Assembly: GCF_003610535.1 (NCBI RefSeq)
Contig: NZ_RAPN01000003.1
Span: 293,804-357,803, forward strand
Reading direction: 5' to 3'
From: Mangrovibacterium diazotrophicum
Lineage (GTDB): Bacteria; Bacteroidota; Bacteroidia; Bacteroidales; Prolixibacteraceae
Length of the DNA stretch: 64,000 bases
Shown: piece by piece, positions 1 through 8,671 of the stretch
How the letters are laid out: every line of letters begins with the position of its first letter
Numbering within the stretch: position 1 is the first letter of the stretch
Made by a program: the position numbers and the translations under genes
The notes under the pieces: model-generated
What the model was told of the DNA's origin: nothing
Database searches by the model: none
What the model saw: only the letters and a program-made list of their open reading frames with translations

Positions 1-46
1 TTCAAAAGCATTTTTAGTTCTCACAATTTGAAACTTTTGGATGATG

Positions 47-775
47 TCACGAAGCAATTATTCTTTGTTCTTCCTCGTATATTCGTTGCCTATCCCAGTT
101 GATTCCCTCTTTTAGCTTTCTAGCAGGAGAACCGCCAACTAAAATATGATCTTCCTCGAAATTTTTTGTGACAACAGACCTGGTTGCAATAACACTATTG
201 TCACCAATAGTAACACCCTTCAAAATAGATGCATGAGAGGCCACCCATACGTGGTTGCCTATCGAGATATCCTGCGCATAGTTTATTCGTTTATTTGTAT
301 TAATATCGATAATGGAATGTGAATCTCCTGTCCTAATATCGATGCCGTAAGCAAACATACAATCCTCTCCAATCTCAATTTTAGAATATGGCTCAGTGAC
401 AGCGATATGTGTATTCTCGAATGTACTGTGGTTTCCAATTTTGATAGTGCCGTTGTAGTCTTCAATCCAAAGTTCTCCACCCCTCCAGAATCTGACTTTT
501 TCACCAATCTCAATCTTATTTTGGTTTCCTCGAATGAAGAATGTTACGTTGTTCAAGATCGCAGAACAGTGAATTTCAACACTGTTATTATTGCCTGCAA
601 TGTCGAACTTGCAATTGTTCAGGATTACAGAGTTTTTAACTCGTATGATGTTATTTTTTCCGGAGATTCTTTTTCGCGGAAAGAGAGCCGCAAAATTATT
701 TCGATTCATTAAGATCCGAGCATATTTTTCCACGATCGGGTTACCTTTTACAACAGATTTCAACGCTTGTTTCAT
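47..775 (-). CDS. Left-handed beta-helix (hexapeptide repeat) acyltransferase
   Basis: This 242-residue protein is probably a cytoplasmic O- or N-acetyltransferase acting on a sugar or lipid-linked saccharide; the substrate cannot be read from the sequence. Imperfect hexapeptide repeats (I-G-x-x-x-x type: IEIGEKVRF, IKIGNHSTF, IEIGEDCMF, ISIGNHVWVA, VTIGDNSVI) run from about residue 40 to 210 and predict a left-handed beta-helix. The C-terminal block with HVWVASHASILKGVTIG and VGGSPARKLKEGI is typical of the xenobiotic/serine-acetyltransferase-like group that makes capsule or LPS. The ATG start is at 775. No polysaccharide-synthesis neighbours are visible because the window ends 46 bases past the stop. 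Confidence 0.85.
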   Translation of the reverse strand: MKQALKSVVKGNPIVEKYARILMNRNNFAALFPRKRISGKNNIIRVKNSVILNNCKFDIAGNNNSVEIHCSAILNNVTFFIRGNQNKIEIGEKVRFWRGGELWIEDYNGTIKIGNHSTFENTHIAVTEPYSKIEIGEDCMFAYGIDIRTGDSHSIIDINTNKRINYAQDISIGNHVWVASHASILKGVTIGDNSVIATRSVVTKNFEEDHILVGGSPARKLKEGINWDRQRIYEEEQRIIAS

Positions 776-1582
776 TTTTTCGATTTTAAAGTTTACAGAC
801 TTAAAAATTAAAGCACATAAAATCAGAACCAGAGTTCTGACTAACTAGGCTCGAATAATCGCGATCAAATAAACAAGCTGGATAGTGGTCGATAGTAGTT
901 TAATGTCCCTTTTTAACGTTATCGAATCTAAATTTTTCCAGACTTTATCCCCGTTTGCTAAATATACAAATTCAGCTTGAATAAAAGACAAGGAGGTGTA
1001 ATTTTGTGCGTTGTTTAATGTTCTGTTAGATTGATTGTTAAGGTAACGTTAATGAAGGAGGGTGTCGCTATCTTTCTTTAACCAATGTGATGAAAGTCAA
1101 ATCCCGATTCGGTTCAAAATGGTTTAGTAAATTGACTGTGAAGTAGCCCGACTACAAGCTTACGTTTTCTAGTTCATTGCTAATTTTTCACAGCCCGCTC
1201 GTGGTGTATCGAATTGAGGTCCAGTTGTCAACGCGGTATCTTTCCAAGCAAAAGCAATCGGGAATCCACATTTATGCGAATAAACGCATCTTGATTTAGT
1301 TCATTTTTTCAGTCGTTTTTGGGGATTTTTTTCAGTTAACCGGCATTACTGAGCCTTTTCGTTCCGGAAGGTCCCTCCTATTGTTTTGATAAGCTTACAG
1401 CAGGGGCTATTGGGAGAAATGGATTAAAAAGCATTTAGTTTTTTCGTGACAGATAATCATCTGGTTAAGTTGACTTTGGTTTTCTCTAGACGCAAGAAAA
1501 CTCTCTGTGCTAGAATACGGGCACTTCGGCTGTGAAAGAGGGGAGTGCTAGAATGGCTGGATCTTCTTAGTTGTAATGGCAA
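776..1582. other. Long intergenic stretch without a supported gene
   Basis: About 800 bases hold no open frame with a recognisable product on either strand. The only structures seen are a short inverted repeat around 1274-1289 (ATGCG/CGCAT arms) and the decamer gtgctagaat present twice, near 1508 and 1546. The stretch separates the acyltransferase from a run of small membrane genes and may be decayed sequence. No RNA gene is recognised. Confidence 0.5.
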
Positions 1583-1939
1583 TCAGTTCTGACCGGTAGG
1601 TTTTGTAATCTGAAATAATGAGAGGATGCTTAAGATGGAGCAGAGAATGAAGATAATCCAGCCGGGACGGAAAGGGCTGGCGCTGGAAGCCATTGTGCCG
1701 ACTAACATAAATGCTGAGACCAGGAAAATAATTCCGAGTATTGAAATGAGAATTTGGGGGATATATTTCCAGTTTAAGAATAAACCAACGATGAATAGAA
1801 GGGGCAGAAGCGGATCGGCCATCGGTGTTTTCAAATGTCCATTTGCCGCAATAAACAATTCCTTGCTAATTAAAGGGAGAACGCTAATAATCAACAATCC
1901 GGAGGAAGCTAGGATTTTGAGTTTTGTTTGGCTTTTCAT
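1583..1939 (-). CDS. Small hydrophobic membrane protein, unknown function
   Basis: The 118-residue product is very hydrophobic, with about four predicted membrane segments (near residues 8-25, 44-60, 62-82 and 92-112) and short polar loops. No family is recognised and no catalytic motif is seen. It is last in a run of three small minus-strand membrane genes (2458 to 1583) separated by 15-33 bases, so co-transcription is likely. The gene is called real because of the consistent membrane topology and its place in the run, but the evidence is only moderate. Confidence 0.5.
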   Translation of the reverse strand: MKSQTKLKILASSGLLIISVLPLISKELFIAANGHLKTPMADPLLPLLFIVGLFLNWKYIPQILISILGIIFLVSAFMLVGTMASSASPFRPGWIIFILCSILSILSLFQITKPTGQN

Positions 1940-1972
1940 AGTCGGTGATTAGGCTGGTTTTATTGAACGTGT

Positions 1973-2215
1973 TTATTCTACGAATGTAGAATTGGATCTA
2001 CCGTTCTTTTTGTTTATTTTTTTGCGTAACAAATACCCCAAATTCAAACCTCCAAGTAGCCAAATCGGGATGGCGATCAGGATTCTTCTAAGGGTGATTG
2101 TTTCGTGTTCAATTAAAGGTAGTACGAGTGTCGTGAAAAGGAACATGAAGATCCCCCAGCCGAGGCCAAACTTAATCCATGGCCAATCTTTATTTTGTTT
2201 GAGGAGTGTATTCAT
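1973..2215 (-). CDS. Small two-helix membrane protein, unknown function
   Basis: This 80-residue protein starts with a short polar segment containing KDWPWIKFG and has two predicted membrane helices (about residues 17-36 and 44-62). A basic tail (LLRKKINKKNGR) suggests a cytoplasmic C-terminus by the positive-inside rule. It resembles the general type of short two-helix proteins common in Bacteroidota, but no named family is recognised. It lies 15 bases downstream of the preceding small membrane gene and 33 bases upstream of the next, all on the minus strand. Confidence 0.5.
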   Translation of the reverse strand: MNTLLKQNKDWPWIKFGLGWGIFMFLFTTLVLPLIEHETITLRRILIAIPIWLLGGLNLGYLLRKKINKKNGRSNSTFVE

Positions 2216-2230
2216 AAAGCAAGTTGTCGG

Positions 2231-2458
2231 TTAGTCGGCGATTTTAGCTGTTTTAATTTCCTTCCTGATTGCTTTAATCAAAAACAACCAGGGAATGAAG
2301 GCGGGCAACATAATAACAAAAATGCTGAGTTGAATTTCATCAAAGATGGCTGCTGAGATAATCAGGCCGATGATCAAACCAGAGCAAAAGAAACTGATTG
2401 CGATCAGGAGGAGAGCTGTTGAGCCAAAAGTGAGTTGCCCAATCGTTAAGCGTAACAT
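2231..2458 (-). CDS. Small two-helix membrane protein, unknown function
   Basis: From the ATG at 2458 the product is 75 residues (MLRLTIGQL start) with two hydrophobic segments, about residues 10-35 and 42-62, and a lysine-rich end (AIRKEIKTAKIAD). An upstream start at 2503 would add 15 polar residues that do not look like a signal. The internal ATG is preferred because it places the first helix close to the N-terminus as in its neighbours. It heads the three-gene membrane run. Function unknown. Confidence 0.45.
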   Translation of the reverse strand: MLRLTIGQLTFGSTALLLIAISFFCSGLIIGLIISAAIFDEIQLSIFVIMLPAFIPWLFLIKAIRKEIKTAKIAD

Positions 2459-2643
2459 ATGGTTCGTGTTAAGGTTAATAAATCGGTCGTTTTTAAAACA
2501 CAATTTACAAAACTTATCAGAATAAATCTTCTTTTATTTTTCAACTTTCACCACTGATTATTTGGTAGTTGCTAATATAAAATACTTCAAATTATTGAGT
2601 GGTTGGCTATTGCATTATATGATTGTAAACATATTTTGCATAC

Positions 2644-2674
2644 TTGATTTATATCATTCTGATTTTTTATATTG
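2644..2674 (+). promoter_or_regulatory. Candidate Bacteroidota promoter for an intergenic transcript
   Basis: TTG at 2644-2646 and TATATTG at 2668-2674 are separated by 21 bases. This is close to the Bacteroidota housekeeping pattern TTG-N19/21-TAnnTTTG, with one T missing in the -7 element. There is no plus-strand gene downstream before the terminator at 2795, so it could drive a small RNA. The region is very AT-rich, which makes chance matches likely. Confidence 0.3.
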
Positions 2675-2680
2675 CACAAA

Positions 2681-2828
2681 TGATTGAAATTTCAAATTGA
2701 AAATATCAATCATTCGTCAGACAACATTTTGAGTTGAATGGTCACAATAGCTACCGGTTAATTCAGGCGGTAGTCGGGGGAGCAAACTAGTCCGAGAGCC
2801 TCATCGAAAGTCGAGGCTCTTTTTTTTA
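2681..2828 (+). ncRNA. Candidate intergenic small RNA
   Basis: The stretch lies between minus-strand genes yet ends in a plus-strand intrinsic terminator and has a promoter-like element just before it. The AT-rich 5' part gives way near 2755 to a GC-rich block containing ggcggtagtcgggggagc, followed by an 8-bp hairpin and a run of seven T. No known RNA family is recognised. It is inferred only from the isolated terminator and the change in composition, so existence and boundaries are tentative. Confidence 0.3.
2795..2828 (+). terminator. Intrinsic terminator on the plus strand
   Basis: AGAGCCTC (2795-2802) pairs with GAGGCTCT (2813-2820) across a ten-base loop and is followed by seven more T. 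The minus-strand side has no T run, so it does not serve the sigma-factor operon ending at 2888. It has no plus-strand protein gene to terminate. Confidence 0.65.
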
Positions 2829-2887
2829 TTGTTAAGAATTTGGTCTCAACAGGAGATGACTCTAGGAAAGGGAATTCCGGGTGATTT

Positions 2888-3415
2888 TTATTCAGCAGTT
2901 AATTCGTTCAATAGTTTCTGAGCATGGTCGCGCAGAGGTTTGTATTTGAAATGCCACCAGATGATTCCTATTCCCAAGCCAATTAGTAGTGCCGGTATCA
3001 TGATGTACTGGATTTCTACCACGCGTGTCCAGGGAGCGGTCTCTTCCAGGTGATTGTAGCTTGAAACAGATACTCCAATATCCATTAGGGCAGCGGTTAG
3101 CAAGGCCCATTTTAATTCAGGTTTCCACAATTTGAAGCGCTTAGTGGCTTCAGCCAGCATTTGAGTGGTTGGTAGCGCATAGTCCACGCTTTTTAGTCGT
3201 TTGATCCGAAGTCTGAATATCAACGCAAAACAGAATAATGCGATCACAATTACACCACCGCCGAGGCGCTCGTAAAGGTTCATTTCGCCGCCGGGATTCC
3301 ATATGTAGAATATAGCATAAAGCGGTACCATAATTAAATACAAGATCTGAACGCCGCGCGAGATGCGTATCATTCGCTTGTCTGCTGCTTTTAATTTATC
3401 TAATAATTGGTTCAT
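2888..3415 (-). CDS. Four-helix membrane protein encoded with an ECF sigma factor
   Basis: The 175-residue protein has about four predicted membrane segments (near residues 25-45, 52-70, 102-120 and 137-156) with a basic N-terminus (LKAADKRMIRISRGV). It follows the sigma-factor gene by 12 bases on the same strand, so the two are probably co-transcribed. Its position is that of an anti-sigma factor, but no zinc-binding anti-sigma motif or FecR domain is visible. Equally it may be an unrelated membrane protein. No family is recognised. Confidence 0.65.
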   Translation of the reverse strand: MNQLLDKLKAADKRMIRISRGVQILYLIMVPLYAIFYIWNPGGEMNLYERLGGGVIVIALFCFALIFRLRIKRLKSVDYALPTTQMLAEATKRFKLWKPELKWALLTAALMDIGVSVSSYNHLEETAPWTRVVEIQYIMIPALLIGLGIGIIWWHFKYKPLRDHAQKLLNELTAE

Positions 3416-3427
3416 GTTGAATTCTTT

Positions 3428-3958
3428 TTAAGCGTCCTGATTGATTAATGAGTTTTTCATTGCGTGACGAAGAATTTCTTTGATCCGGTGCAATTTTACC
3501 CGCACATTGGGTTCGGTGATCCCGATAATGTTGGCGATTTCTTTGCCGGGAACATCTTCTAACATCAGACTGATTAAAGCTTTGTCGATGACGGAGAGTT
3601 GGTTGATTTCGGATTCCATCAGCTCCAGTTGTTTTTCGAGTAACTGAACCTGTTCGCCTCCGTCGTCCTCTAAAAGTTTGCCCAGCGTTTGCTCGTCTGC
3701 ATCGACACGGAATTTCATCTGCTTAAACGCTTTGCCCGAATGACTGAGTGAGGTGTTCACTGCAATTCTATAAATCCAGGTACTCATGGCAGCGTCGCCC
3801 CGAAAGTTGTCCAGGCTTTTCCAGATATTCACCAGAACTTCCTGGCACATATCCTTCGAATCTTCTTCCGACGGGGCATAATAACGACATATTCGTCGGA
3901 TCCGTTCTTCGTTTTCAGCGACAATTTCTTTGAAACGCGTTTCTTTCGTCATCATCAA
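3428..3958 (-). CDS. ECF-type RNA polymerase sigma factor
   Basis: This 176-residue protein has the two-domain layout of extracytoplasmic-function sigma factors. Region 2 lies about residues 15-85, with DMCQEVLVNIWKSLDNF and the STWIYRIAVNTS core. Region 4 lies about 115-170, with the helix-turn-helix VPGKEIANIIGITEPNVRVK. Region 3 is absent, as expected. It would direct RNA polymerase to a small regulon. The start is ambiguous among three consecutive Met codons. The downstream membrane gene is the only candidate partner; no FecR or SusC is adjacent, unlike the second ECF factor in this window. Confidence 0.9.
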   Translation of the reverse strand: MMMTKETRFKEIVAENEERIRRICRYYAPSEEDSKDMCQEVLVNIWKSLDNFRGDAAMSTWIYRIAVNTSLSHSGKAFKQMKFRVDADEQTLGKLLEDDGGEQVQLLEKQLELMESEINQLSVIDKALISLMLEDVPGKEIANIIGITEPNVRVKLHRIKEILRHAMKNSLINQDA

Positions 3959-4042
3959 TTCTCTGCTTGTTTTCTATTTAGTTGGGCTTAAAAAGGGATT
4001 GTTACAAAATTTATGGATGGATATTCGGTGAGGATTGAAATA

Positions 4043-4750
4043 TTACTTTTTCATCGCTTCTGCCTTCATCTCTTTCGGCATCTTTTCAATGGCGTAGCGC
4101 AGTGCGGTTCGCGGCATGACTGCTTTTTTGCTTACGACGTAATTGAACACTTCCTGTTGGTGTGCTTCCGAGGCTGCTTTCAACATCCAGCCGTAACCCT
4201 TTTGCACCAAATCGTCGGTGTCGGTTAGCAGAAGGTCAGCAATTTCGAAGATGTCGTAGAGGAATTTGCCTCGGCGGGCTGGAATAATGAGGCTGACGGC
4301 AGCAGCCCGTTTCACCCATCGGTTTTCGGAATTGGCGAAGGCCTTCAACTTTGAAATCAAATCCGGGTACAACATGACCAGGTCGCCAACCGGGTGGTTG
4401 CAAAGCGTATCGCACTGGGCCCAATTGGTGATATCGTTTTTAATCCACTTTTCAAACACCGCGAAGTCGTCGAGGGTGTAACTTTTTCGCAATTCGTAAG
4501 CCCAAAGACAGGCAATGATCGCTTCTTCGTGATAACCCGATTGCCAAAACTGGTCGCAGATGTCGAATATTTCTGCTTTCGGGAGATCTTTTATGTCTTT
4601 GTAACTCGATTTTGCAAGTTTACGGATATCTACAGCTTTTAAGCCATAAACGGTGATGGGCTCTTTGAAAAAGCGTTGATTAATTTCAGCGATTTCAGGA
4701 TTGGCGAGTTGTTGAAGTTCCGAGCGAACTTGAACTAAAACTGGATGCAT
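4043..4750 (-). CDS. AlkD-like DNA alkylation repair protein
   Basis: The 235-residue product matches the DNA alkylation repair enzyme family, all-helical HEAT-repeat-like glycosylases that remove N3/N7-alkylated purines. Visible family features are FFKEPITVYGLKAVDIRKLAK near the N-terminus, WIKNDITNWAQCDTLCNH near the middle, the RWVKRAAAVSLI repeat and the DLVQKGYGWMLK segment towards the end. Length is normal for the family. It is a single gene; the aldolase upstream has its own terminator at 4784-4811. Confidence 0.88.
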   Translation of the reverse strand: MHPVLVQVRSELQQLANPEIAEINQRFFKEPITVYGLKAVDIRKLAKSSYKDIKDLPKAEIFDICDQFWQSGYHEEAIIACLWAYELRKSYTLDDFAVFEKWIKNDITNWAQCDTLCNHPVGDLVMLYPDLISKLKAFANSENRWVKRAAAVSLIIPARRGKFLYDIFEIADLLLTDTDDLVQKGYGWMLKAASEAHQQEVFNYVVSKKAVMPRTALRYAIEKMPKEMKAEAMKK

Positions 4751-4783
4751 GGCTTTTTATTGGTAAAGTTAGGTGATCGGAAA

Positions 4784-4811
4784 TAAAAAAGGATGACCAA
4801 TTGGCCATCCT
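4784..4811 (-). terminator. Intrinsic terminator after the class II aldolase
   Basis: Read on the minus strand, a 9-bp stem (AGGATGGCC/GGTCATCCT with one G-U pair) around an AATT loop is followed by six T. It lies 27 bases beyond the stop of the aldolase gene at 4838 and separates it from the repair gene. Confidence 0.8.
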
Positions 4812-4837
4812 CTTTGAAAATTATCGGGTGTGTTTGT

Positions 4838-5833
4838 TTACGCTTGTTGAGCAGAACCCAAAACTTCCACGTTTTTGTGCATGTAAAGTTTTTTCAGTTC
4901 GTCGCGAGCAGGTCCGAGGAATTTACGAGGGTCGAATTCTCCCGGTTTTTCGATAAACACTTTGCGAACAGCAGCAGTCATTGCCAAACGACCATCAGAG
5001 TCGATGTTGATTTTACAAACGGCAGATTTAGCAGCTTTGCGCAATTGTTCTTCAGGAATACCAACAGCAGCAGCTAATGAACCACCGTTAGCGTTGATTT
5101 CGTCAACATATTTCATTGGAACAGAAGAAGCACCGTGCAGTACAATTGGGAATCCAGGAATACGTTTTTCGATTTCTTCCAGGATCTCGAATTTCAATGG
5201 AGGTGGAATTAACACGCCGTCAGCATTTTTAGTACACTGAGCAGGAGTAAATTTGTGTGCTCCGTGAGAAGTACCAATTGAAATAGCCAGTGAGTCAACA
5301 CCGGTACGGTTTACGAAATCTTCAACTTCTGAAGGTTTAGTGTAAGTTGAGTGTTCAGCAACCACGTCATCTTCAACACCAGCCAATACGCCTAATTCGC
5401 CTTCAACAGTTACACCGTGTGCGTGAGCGTATTCAACTACTTTTTTAGTCAGGGCAATGTTTTCTTCGTATGAGTGGTGAGAACCGTCGATCATTACAGA
5501 AGAGAAACCGTTGTCGATACAGTCTTTACACAATTCGAATGTATCACCGTGGTCAAGGTGAAGAACAACCGGAATTTTATAACCCAATTCTTCAGCATAT
5601 TCAACAGCACCGCGAGCCATGTTACGCAACAAAGTAGCGTTGGCATATTTACGTGCACCTGAAGAAACTTGCAGAATTACAGGTGATTTTGTTTCAACAC
5701 ATGCTTGGATGATTGCCTGAAGTTGTTCCAGGTTATTGAAATTGTATGCAGGAATTGCATAACCGCCGTCAACAGCTTTTTTGAACAGTTCTTTCGTGTT
5801 AACGAGCCCTAAGTCTTTATAACTTACTGCCAT
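4838..5833 (-). CDS. fba: Class II fructose-1,6-bisphosphate aldolase (331 aa type)
   Basis: A zinc-dependent aldolase that splits fructose-1,6-bisphosphate to glyceraldehyde-3-phosphate and dihydroxyacetone phosphate in glycolysis, or does the reverse in gluconeogenesis. Visible signatures are the HLDHG zinc-ligand motif at residues 92-96, the second class II signature around GELGVLAGVEDD (145-156), IGTSHGAHKF with a metal-binding His, and IVLHGASSVP. The length fits the shorter class IIB forms usual in Bacteroidota. It is transcribed away from a second, different class II aldolase, with 259 bases between the two starts. Monocistronic, with its own terminator. Confidence 0.95.
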   Translation of the reverse strand: MAVSYKDLGLVNTKELFKKAVDGGYAIPAYNFNNLEQLQAIIQACVETKSPVILQVSSGARKYANATLLRNMARGAVEYAEELGYKIPVVLHLDHGDTFELCKDCIDNGFSSVMIDGSHHSYEENIALTKKVVEYAHAHGVTVEGELGVLAGVEDDVVAEHSTYTKPSEVEDFVNRTGVDSLAISIGTSHGAHKFTPAQCTKNADGVLIPPPLKFEILEEIEKRIPGFPIVLHGASSVPMKYVDEINANGGSLAAAVGIPEEQLRKAAKSAVCKINIDSDGRLAMTAAVRKVFIEKPGEFDPRKFLGPARDELKKLYMHKNVEVLGSAQQA

Positions 5834-6092
5834 TTTAATGAATAATTAGTTGATAAAAATTACTTTTTTCTTTGGTTTTTTCTGGTTTCGAAAAAGACAG
5901 GAACGCTTTTGCAGATAGACTATTCTTTTCGGCTTTTTCAAAACTGCAACAATTTTAGTAAATATTTAAAGATTTGCCGGAGAAAGGAATCGCACTGCTT
6001 TCTGATTTTAAACTAAGCTTAACACATTTTAATGAACATTTCTGCGACTTCGTAGTTTTGGGTGTAGTTGTTTATTAAAATTCATTTTAACA

Positions 6093-7172
6093 ATGGGAAA
6101 AATTTCTGATCACATTAAGCCTGGAGTTGTTACAGGCTCTGATTTACAGTTGCTTTTCAAACTTGCTAAAGAAGGTGGGTTTGCAATGCCTGCTGTAAAT
6201 GTTGTAAGCTCAAGTTCTGTGAATGCAGTTCTGGAAGCGGCCAAAGTTGTTGACTCTCCTGTTATGATTCAATTTTCAAACGGTGGAGCACAATTCTATG
6301 CTGGTAAAGGATTAAAATTGGACGGACAGCAAGCTCAAATTGCCGGTGCTGTTGCCGGAGCAAAATACATTCATGAGGTTGCTGCATTGTATGGTGTACG
6401 TGTTGTTTTGCACACTGACCATGCTGCTAAAAAATTATTGCCTTGGATTGACGGTCTGTTGGAAGCGGGTGAAAAATTCTATGCAGAAACCGGAAAACCA
6501 TTGTTCTCCTCTCACATGATTGACTTGTCGGAAGAATCACTGGAAGAAAACATCGAGATTTGTAAAACATATCTTGAGCGTATGGCTAAAATCGATATGA
6601 CACTCGAAATTGAGTTGGGTGTTACCGGTGGTGAAGAAGACGGTGTTGACAACACAGATGTTGACAATGCTTTGTTGTACACACAACCTGAAGAAGTTTC
6701 TTTCGCTTACGAAGAACTGAAGAAAATCAGCCCGAACTTCACAATTGCTGCGTCGTTCGGTAACGTACATGGTGTTTACAAGCCAGGTAACGTTAAATTG
6801 ACTCCGAAAATTCTGGATGCTTCTCAAAAATACATCACAGAAAAGTTCGGTTTGACTGATGTAAAACCTGTAAACTTCGTATTCCACGGTGGTTCAGGTT
6901 CAACTCGTGAAGAAATTCGCGAAGCGATCTCTTACGGTGTTATCAAAATGAACATCGATACGGATACGCAATGGTCATACTGGGATGGTGTTCGTGCTTA
7001 CGAAGCTGCTAACCACGATTATCTGCAAGGACAGATCGGTAACCCGGAAGGTGAAGACAAACCGAACAAGAAATATTACGATCCTCGCGTTTGGATTCGT
7101 AAAGGTGAAGAGGCAACAATCGCTCGTTTGAAAGTTGCTTTCGAAGATTTGAACTGTATCGGTGTAAACTAA
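6093..7172 (+). CDS. fbaA: Class II fructose-bisphosphate aldolase (359 aa, FbaA type)
   Basis: This 359-residue protein resembles E. coli FbaA-type (class IIA) aldolases. Signatures are VVLHTDHAAKKLLPW with metal/catalytic residues, LEIELGVTGGEEDGVDN, FGNVHGVYKPGNVKL and FVFHGGSGSTREEI, and the tail ends in LKVAFEDLNCIGVN. It carries out the same reaction as the divergent neighbour but differs from it throughout, so the pair is not a recent duplication. The two genes may serve opposite flux directions or different substrates; that is inference. The gene is closed by a strong hairpin terminator. Confidence 0.95.
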   Translation: MGKISDHIKPGVVTGSDLQLLFKLAKEGGFAMPAVNVVSSSSVNAVLEAAKVVDSPVMIQFSNGGAQFYAGKGLKLDGQQAQIAGAVAGAKYIHEVAALYGVRVVLHTDHAAKKLLPWIDGLLEAGEKFYAETGKPLFSSHMIDLSEESLEENIEICKTYLERMAKIDMTLEIELGVTGGEEDGVDNTDVDNALLYTQPEEVSFAYEELKKISPNFTIAASFGNVHGVYKPGNVKLTPKILDASQKYITEKFGLTDVKPVNFVFHGGSGSTREEIREAISYGVIKMNIDTDTQWSYWDGVRAYEAANHDYLQGQIGNPEGEDKPNKKYYDPRVWIRKGEEATIARLKVAFEDLNCIGVN

Positions 7173-7194
7173 TTTCCGGTATAAAATATTTATT

Positions 7195-7225
7195 AAAGCT
7201 CTTCGCACTGCGGAGAGCTTTTTTT
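7195..7225 (+). terminator. Intrinsic terminator after fbaA
   Basis: AAAGCTCTTCGC (7195-7206) pairs with GCGGAGAGCTTT (7210-7221), 12 bp with one G-U, around a three-base loop, and continues into a run of seven T. It lies 22 bases after the stop codon. Confidence 0.9.
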
Positions 7226-7306
7226 GTCTCCATTGATTTATTTTGCATTTTTGATTTCAAATTGCAACAAAACAACCCGAAGAAATTTCAATTTAAATCA
7301 TGAGAC

Positions 7307-8671
7307 ATGACAGAAAAACGTAAAGGCGGCAGAGCTGAGTTTTCCAGTAAGTTTGGTGTAATCGCGGCAGCAGCCGGTTCGGCAGTCGGATTGGGAAATA
7401 TTTGGAAGTTTCCATACATCACCGGTGTATACGGTGGGGCAGCTTTCCTTTTTGTGTACCTTGGATTTATCGCGGCTATCGGTTTGCCGGTCATGCTTTC
7501 CGAGTTGATTATTGGTCGTAAATCACGACGAAATGCTTTCGGAGCTTTCAAAAAACTGGCTCCAAAATCGATGTGGCGCTATGTTGGGATGCTTGGAGTA
7601 GGAGCGGCGTTTATGATTTTGGCTTTTTACGGAGTTGTTGCGGGCTGGAGTGTCGAGTATGTGGTGGTGTCGGTCCTAAATGGATTTAAGTCGCAAACGC
7701 CCGATCAGTTGTCTTCGATGTTTTCTGACTTTATTGCTGCACCTTTTCGCCCGGTAATTTACCAGTTGATTTTCATGTTTCTCACCGGTTTGATCGTTAT
7801 GATCGGGATCAAGGATGGTATCGAAAAGAATGTGAAGATCATGATGCCACTTTTGGTTGTTATTATTTTGGTTCTTGATATTCGTGCCATCACATTGCCG
7901 GGGGCAGGCGAGGGTCTGAAGTTCTTGTTTCACCCCGACTTTTCGAAATTGACAGGCGAGGGGATATTGAGTGCATTGGGCCACGCGTTCTTCTCGTTGA
8001 GTTTGGGGATGGGAACCTTGATTACCTACGGTTCATACATCGATAATAAAAACAACCTGATTAATACAGCAATTAATGTGACTGTCGCCGATACGTTGAT
8101 AGCAGTTCTGGCAGGTGTTGCTATTTTTCCGGCAGTTTTTGCTTTCGGGATCGAGGCGAGCAGCGGCCCCGGATTGGTTTTCATTACACTGCCGAACGTG
8201 TTTCAGCAAATGCCGGGAGGTTATATCTTTTCGATTTTGTTCTTCCTTTTGCTGACTGTTGCAGCGCTTACTTCGTCTATTTCAATTTTGGAGGTAGTCG
8301 TCGCGTATTTTAATGAAGAACTAAAAATGAAACGCCGTGTTGCGACCGTTTTTGCAACGGTGATTATTTCGCTTTTGGGAATCATCTGCTCCCTGTCAAT
8401 GGGGATCTTTGATCATTATACTTTCTTCGATTTGAACTTCTTCGATTTACTTGATTGGGTTTCGGCCAACCTGCTCCTTCCTCTTGGTGGATTATTTATC
8501 TCACTTTTTGTGGGCTGGAGATTGGGGCGCAAGAAGGTTCGTGAAGAAATTCAGAAAGGTGGAAGCATTACCGAAATGTTTTTGTCGATATTTATGTTCC
8601 TGGTACGTATTATTGCGCCAATTGCAATCGCTATCGTCTTCCTGAAGGGAATTGGCTTGTTGAATATTTAA
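7307..8671 (+). CDS. Sodium-dependent transporter, NSS/SNF family
   Basis: This 454-residue integral membrane protein belongs to the neurotransmitter:sodium symporter family, which couples Na+ influx to uptake of amino acids or related solutes. The N-terminal hallmark is clear: FGVIAAAAGSAVGLGNIWKFPY (here residues 14-35), the Na+/substrate-binding unwound helix 1. FSLSLGMGTLITYGSY corresponds to the helix 6 region and the SSISILEVVVAYF segment to helix 8. About eleven to twelve membrane helices are predicted. The substrate cannot be deduced. It stands alone between the fbaA terminator and the next gene. Confidence 0.93.
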   Translation: MTEKRKGGRAEFSSKFGVIAAAAGSAVGLGNIWKFPYITGVYGGAAFLFVYLGFIAAIGLPVMLSELIIGRKSRRNAFGAFKKLAPKSMWRYVGMLGVGAAFMILAFYGVVAGWSVEYVVVSVLNGFKSQTPDQLSSMFSDFIAAPFRPVIYQLIFMFLTGLIVMIGIKDGIEKNVKIMMPLLVVIILVLDIRAITLPGAGEGLKFLFHPDFSKLTGEGILSALGHAFFSLSLGMGTLITYGSYIDNKNNLINTAINVTVADTLIAVLAGVAIFPAVFAFGIEASSGPGLVFITLPNVFQQMPGGYIFSILFFLLLTVAALTSSISILEVVVAYFNEELKMKRRVATVFATVIISLLGIICSLSMGIFDHYTFFDLNFFDLLDWVSANLLLPLGGLFISLFVGWRLGRKKVREEIQKGGSITEMFLSIFMFLVRIIAPIAIAIVFLKGIGLLNI

